Assembly: GCA_910578255.1 (NCBI GenBank)
Contig: CAJTQM010000006.1
Span: 69,577-84,300, forward strand
Reading direction: 5' to 3'
Source of the DNA: an uncultured Oscillospiraceae bacterium
GTDB taxonomy: Bacteria; Bacillota; Clostridia; Oscillospirales; Ruminococcaceae
Length of the DNA: 14,724 bases
Shown: positions 13,482 to 14,724 of the stretch, piece by piece
How the letters are laid out: every line of letters starts with the position of its first letter
Numbering within the stretch: the first letter of the stretch is position 1
Made by a program: the position numbers and the translations under genes
Notes under the pieces: generated by a model
Databases searched by the model: none
The model's input: the letters and a program-made list of their open reading frames with translations, nothing else
What the model was told of the DNA's origin: nothing

Positions 13482-14335
13482 GTGTTTTTCTCCTTTTTCT
13501 GCAAGATTTTTTGCAGAGATTGTTTTAAACCGAAGGAAACGATATTCTCTAAAATCGGGCGCCAGTCGTTTAATTCCAAAAGGGCAAAGGCTTTTGCCAG
13601 TTCCGCGATGGTACCCTGTATGCTTTCGACAATCGGCGCATAAGAAAGACTTTTGATTTTTTCGACGGTGTACTGCTGTAAAAACGGGTTGAAACGATGT
13701 CTTTTTGCGTCCTTTTCCAGGTCGTCCAGCGCGTCCATAAGATAAATATACCGCCCGAGCAGATAGCCGAACCGGGAAAGAACGCGTTTTTGCACTGGAT
13801 CGTCCGACAGTTCTTCACAGACCGCCGACAAAGCGTGCGCCGTAGGCTCCGCCGACATATCTGGTCCGGCAGACTGCTGTTCTGCCTGTTTTTGCCGGTG
13901 CATCATCTGTTCCATCAGCCGGTCAAAGTCCGGCCAGGACGCTCTGGCTTTTTTAAAGCTGCGGCCAAAAAAAGGGAACATTCCATAAACAGGTAGCCGG
14001 TGCAGCAAATCCTCGTCGGAAAGTTGGTCTTTGCACTTATAGTACAGTGTAATGGCGGCCTGGGCGGCGACCTTACCGGTAACACCCTCTAAACGGCAGG
14101 CAGAACATTTTTTCAAGAGATTGACAGGGCAGTGAATTGTAAAAAAATCGGGGGAAGACTGCCGCAAGCTCATGGAAAGAATGGCAAGAAAAGTAAAATC
14201 GTAGTTTAAGGTCAGGCGAAAAACAACGCCGTACCGGCGGCCCAGTTCCTTGCAAAGACCGCAGTAAACCGACCGATACGCTTCGTATTCCTTCAATCTT
14301 AATTCTGGCTGAAACGGCCTGACATATCCAAACAA
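13478..14335 (-). CDS. DUF5685-like protein of unknown function
   Basis: 285 aa from TTG 14335. I recognise the family only by its N-terminus FGYVRPFQPELRLKEYEAYR followed by YCGLCKELG, the pattern of DUF5685 proteins, which normally begin MFGYVRP; hence the TTG start. An AAGGA lies 12 bases upstream. Five cysteines stand out: Cys25, Cys28 (CGLC), Cys69, Cys77 and Cys80 (CSAC), a plausible metal site. A mostly helical C-terminal half contains YLMDALDDLEKD then RFNPF, a DDxxxD-like acidic motif recalling prenyl-synthase-type helices, though this may be coincidence. An in-frame extension upstream exists, but it runs through the likely promoter. It is the first gene of the operon with the J-domain and membrane proteins. 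The function is unknown. Confidence 0.82.
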   Translation of the reverse strand: MFGYVRPFQPELRLKEYEAYRSVYCGLCKELGRRYGVVFRLTLNYDFTFLAILSMSLRQSSPDFFTIHCPVNLLKKCSACRLEGVTGKVAAQAAITLYYKCKDQLSDEDLLHRLPVYGMFPFFGRSFKKARASWPDFDRLMEQMMHRQKQAEQQSAGPDMSAEPTAHALSAVCEELSDDPVQKRVLSRFGYLLGRYIYLMDALDDLEKDAKRHRFNPFLQQYTVEKIKSLSYAPIVESIQGTIAELAKAFALLELNDWRPILENIVSFGLKQSLQKILQKKEKNT

Positions 14336-14369
14336 AAAAGCAGTCCATCCTTTGCATTGTTTTGCCCAT

Positions 14370-14399
14370 ATTCTAATAAAATATTGTACAACATCCCAA
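14370..14399 (-). promoter_or_regulatory. Putative promoter of the DUF5685 / J-domain operon
   Basis: Minus strand TTGGGA (14399-14394), 18-base spacer, TAGAAT (14375-14370). Matches are moderate. The predicted start near 14363 lies shortly before the TTG start at 14335, which supports the short form of the DUF5685-like protein. Confidence 0.5.
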
Positions 14400-14491
14400 T
14401 AGATTATTTGGTGAAGAATTTGTGAATTCGAAGAAAAATGACGCTTTTTTACAGTGCCAAAAGGGAGTATATTCCGCTTTAAAGCCTTGAA

Positions 14492-14520
14492 TTGACATCC
14501 CATGGGGATTATATTATAAT
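14492..14520 (+). promoter_or_regulatory. Sigma-A promoter of the mntP-like gene
   Basis: TTGACA at 14492-14497, 17-base spacer, TATAAT at 14515-14520: a perfect consensus promoter. The spacer contains the inverted repeat ATCCC-ATG-GGGAT (14498 region), a possible operator. Transcription should start near 14527. Confidence 0.88.
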
Positions 14521-14525
14521 ATAGC

Positions 14526-14547
14526 TTACTAACAGGTTACTAACAGG
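14526..14547 (+). repeat. Perfect 11-bp tandem direct repeat at the mntP-like transcription start
   Basis: TTACTAACAGG occurs twice without a gap (14526-14536 and 14537-14547), immediately after the -10 box and before the GGGGGG ribosome binding site. It could be a regulator site, a leader element or simply a recent slippage duplication. Confidence 0.9.
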
Positions 14548-14562
14548 CGTCGGGGGGATTCT

Positions 14563-14724
14563 TTGGATATTTTAACACTGTTTTTTTTGGCGGTAGGCCT
14601 TTCGATGGACGCTATGGCGGTGTCGATTTCGGATGGGCTGTGTTTTCGAAAGCTGCGCGGTTCGTCTTTTTTCCTGATTGCGTTTTCCTTTGGCCTGTTT
14701 CAGGGGCTGATGCCGGTGATCGGG
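14563..14724 (+). CDS. mntP: Manganese efflux pump MntP-like, N-terminal part
   Basis: The first 54 residues are present and the gene runs off the window. It starts with TTG 14563, 8 bases after a GGGGGG ribosome binding site (14551-14556). The N-terminus MDILTLFFLAVGLSMDAMAVSISDGL is the first membrane helix of the MntP/YebN family, with the conserved Asp16 (SMDAMAVS) that is needed for Mn2+ export. The second helix starts at about residue 35 (SFFLIAFSFGLFQGLMPVIG), also as in MntP. The protein exports Mn2+ across the cytoplasmic membrane. It has its own consensus promoter. The leader of about 36 bases is too short to hold a yybP-ykoY Mn2+ riboswitch. It is divergent from the DUF5685 operon. 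Confidence 0.9.
   Translation, partial: MDILTLFFLAVGLSMDAMAVSISDGLCFRKLRGSSFFLIAFSFGLFQGLMPVIG

Noticed and set aside
14336..14503. 56-codon N-terminal extension of the DUF5685-like protein
   Set aside because: It crosses the probable promoter and precedes the family's usual MFGYVRP start; no ribosome binding site supports it.
14521..14562. yybP-ykoY manganese riboswitch in front of the mntP-like gene
   Set aside because: The leader is only about 36 bases long and lacks the conserved motif.
1..14724. Phage, transposon, CRISPR, toxin-antitoxin or integrated-element content
   Set aside because: No repeats of CRISPR type, transposase or integrase motifs, tRNA attachment sites or toxin-antitoxin pairs were seen on either strand.

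Overview
The window reads as a chromosomal segment of an anaerobic Gram-positive bacterium of the class Clostridia, most likely Oscillospirales (Ruminococcaceae-like). This is inferred from gene content: a biotin-dependent Na+-pump decarboxylase, pyruvate formate-lyase, a T-box leader, strong AGGAGG ribosome binding sites, SigA-type promoters, and a DUF5685-type gene. There is no phage, transposon, CRISPR array, tRNA or rRNA. Roughly half the bases are G or C.

Layout. (1) 1-3193, plus strand: the distal part of a Na+-translocating decarboxylase operon, comprising the end of a gamma/delta (OadG-type) subunit, a biotin carrier protein, the membrane beta subunit and a 5S/OadA-type carboxyltransferase. 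It ends in two strong hairpins. (2) 3331-5909, minus strand: a sigma-A promoter, a complete T-box leader with its terminator, an XRE-cupin regulator and an acyl-CoA synthetase. A tRNA-sensing leader in front of a regulator plus acyl-CoA ligase is the most unusual feature of the window. (3) 5913-6626, minus: a HAD phosphatase of the phosphoglycolate phosphatase type with its own promoter. (4) 6653-8929: a divergent pair, a small lipoprotein on the minus strand and an ApbE flavin transferase lipoprotein plus a small membrane protein on the plus strand. The lipoprotein has a sequence resembling the ApbE flavinylation motif. (5) 9008-12236, plus: promoter, ZTP (pfl) riboswitch with terminator, pflB and pflA. 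(6) 12317-14335, minus: a three-gene operon of a DUF5685-like protein, a J-domain/Cys-rich protein and a multi-pass membrane protein. (7) 14492-14724, plus: promoter and 5' part of an MntP-type manganese exporter.

How the genes fit together. PFL makes acetyl-CoA and formate from pyruvate. The ZTP switch ties its expression to a shortage of 10-formyl-tetrahydrofolate, for which formate is the precursor. The decarboxylase operon interconverts C4/C3 carboxylic acids and conserves decarboxylation energy as a Na+ gradient. The T-box operon would be switched on when one aminoacyl-tRNA runs short. The acceptor-pairing base predicts a tRNA with discriminator A, and isoleucine (AUC) is my best but unsure reading of the specifier. 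One hypothesis is that the ligase activates a branched or aryl carboxylic acid for amino acid synthesis by reductive carboxylation.

All functional calls rest on reading motifs by eye. No database search was run, and start codons were chosen from ribosome binding sites and family N-termini.
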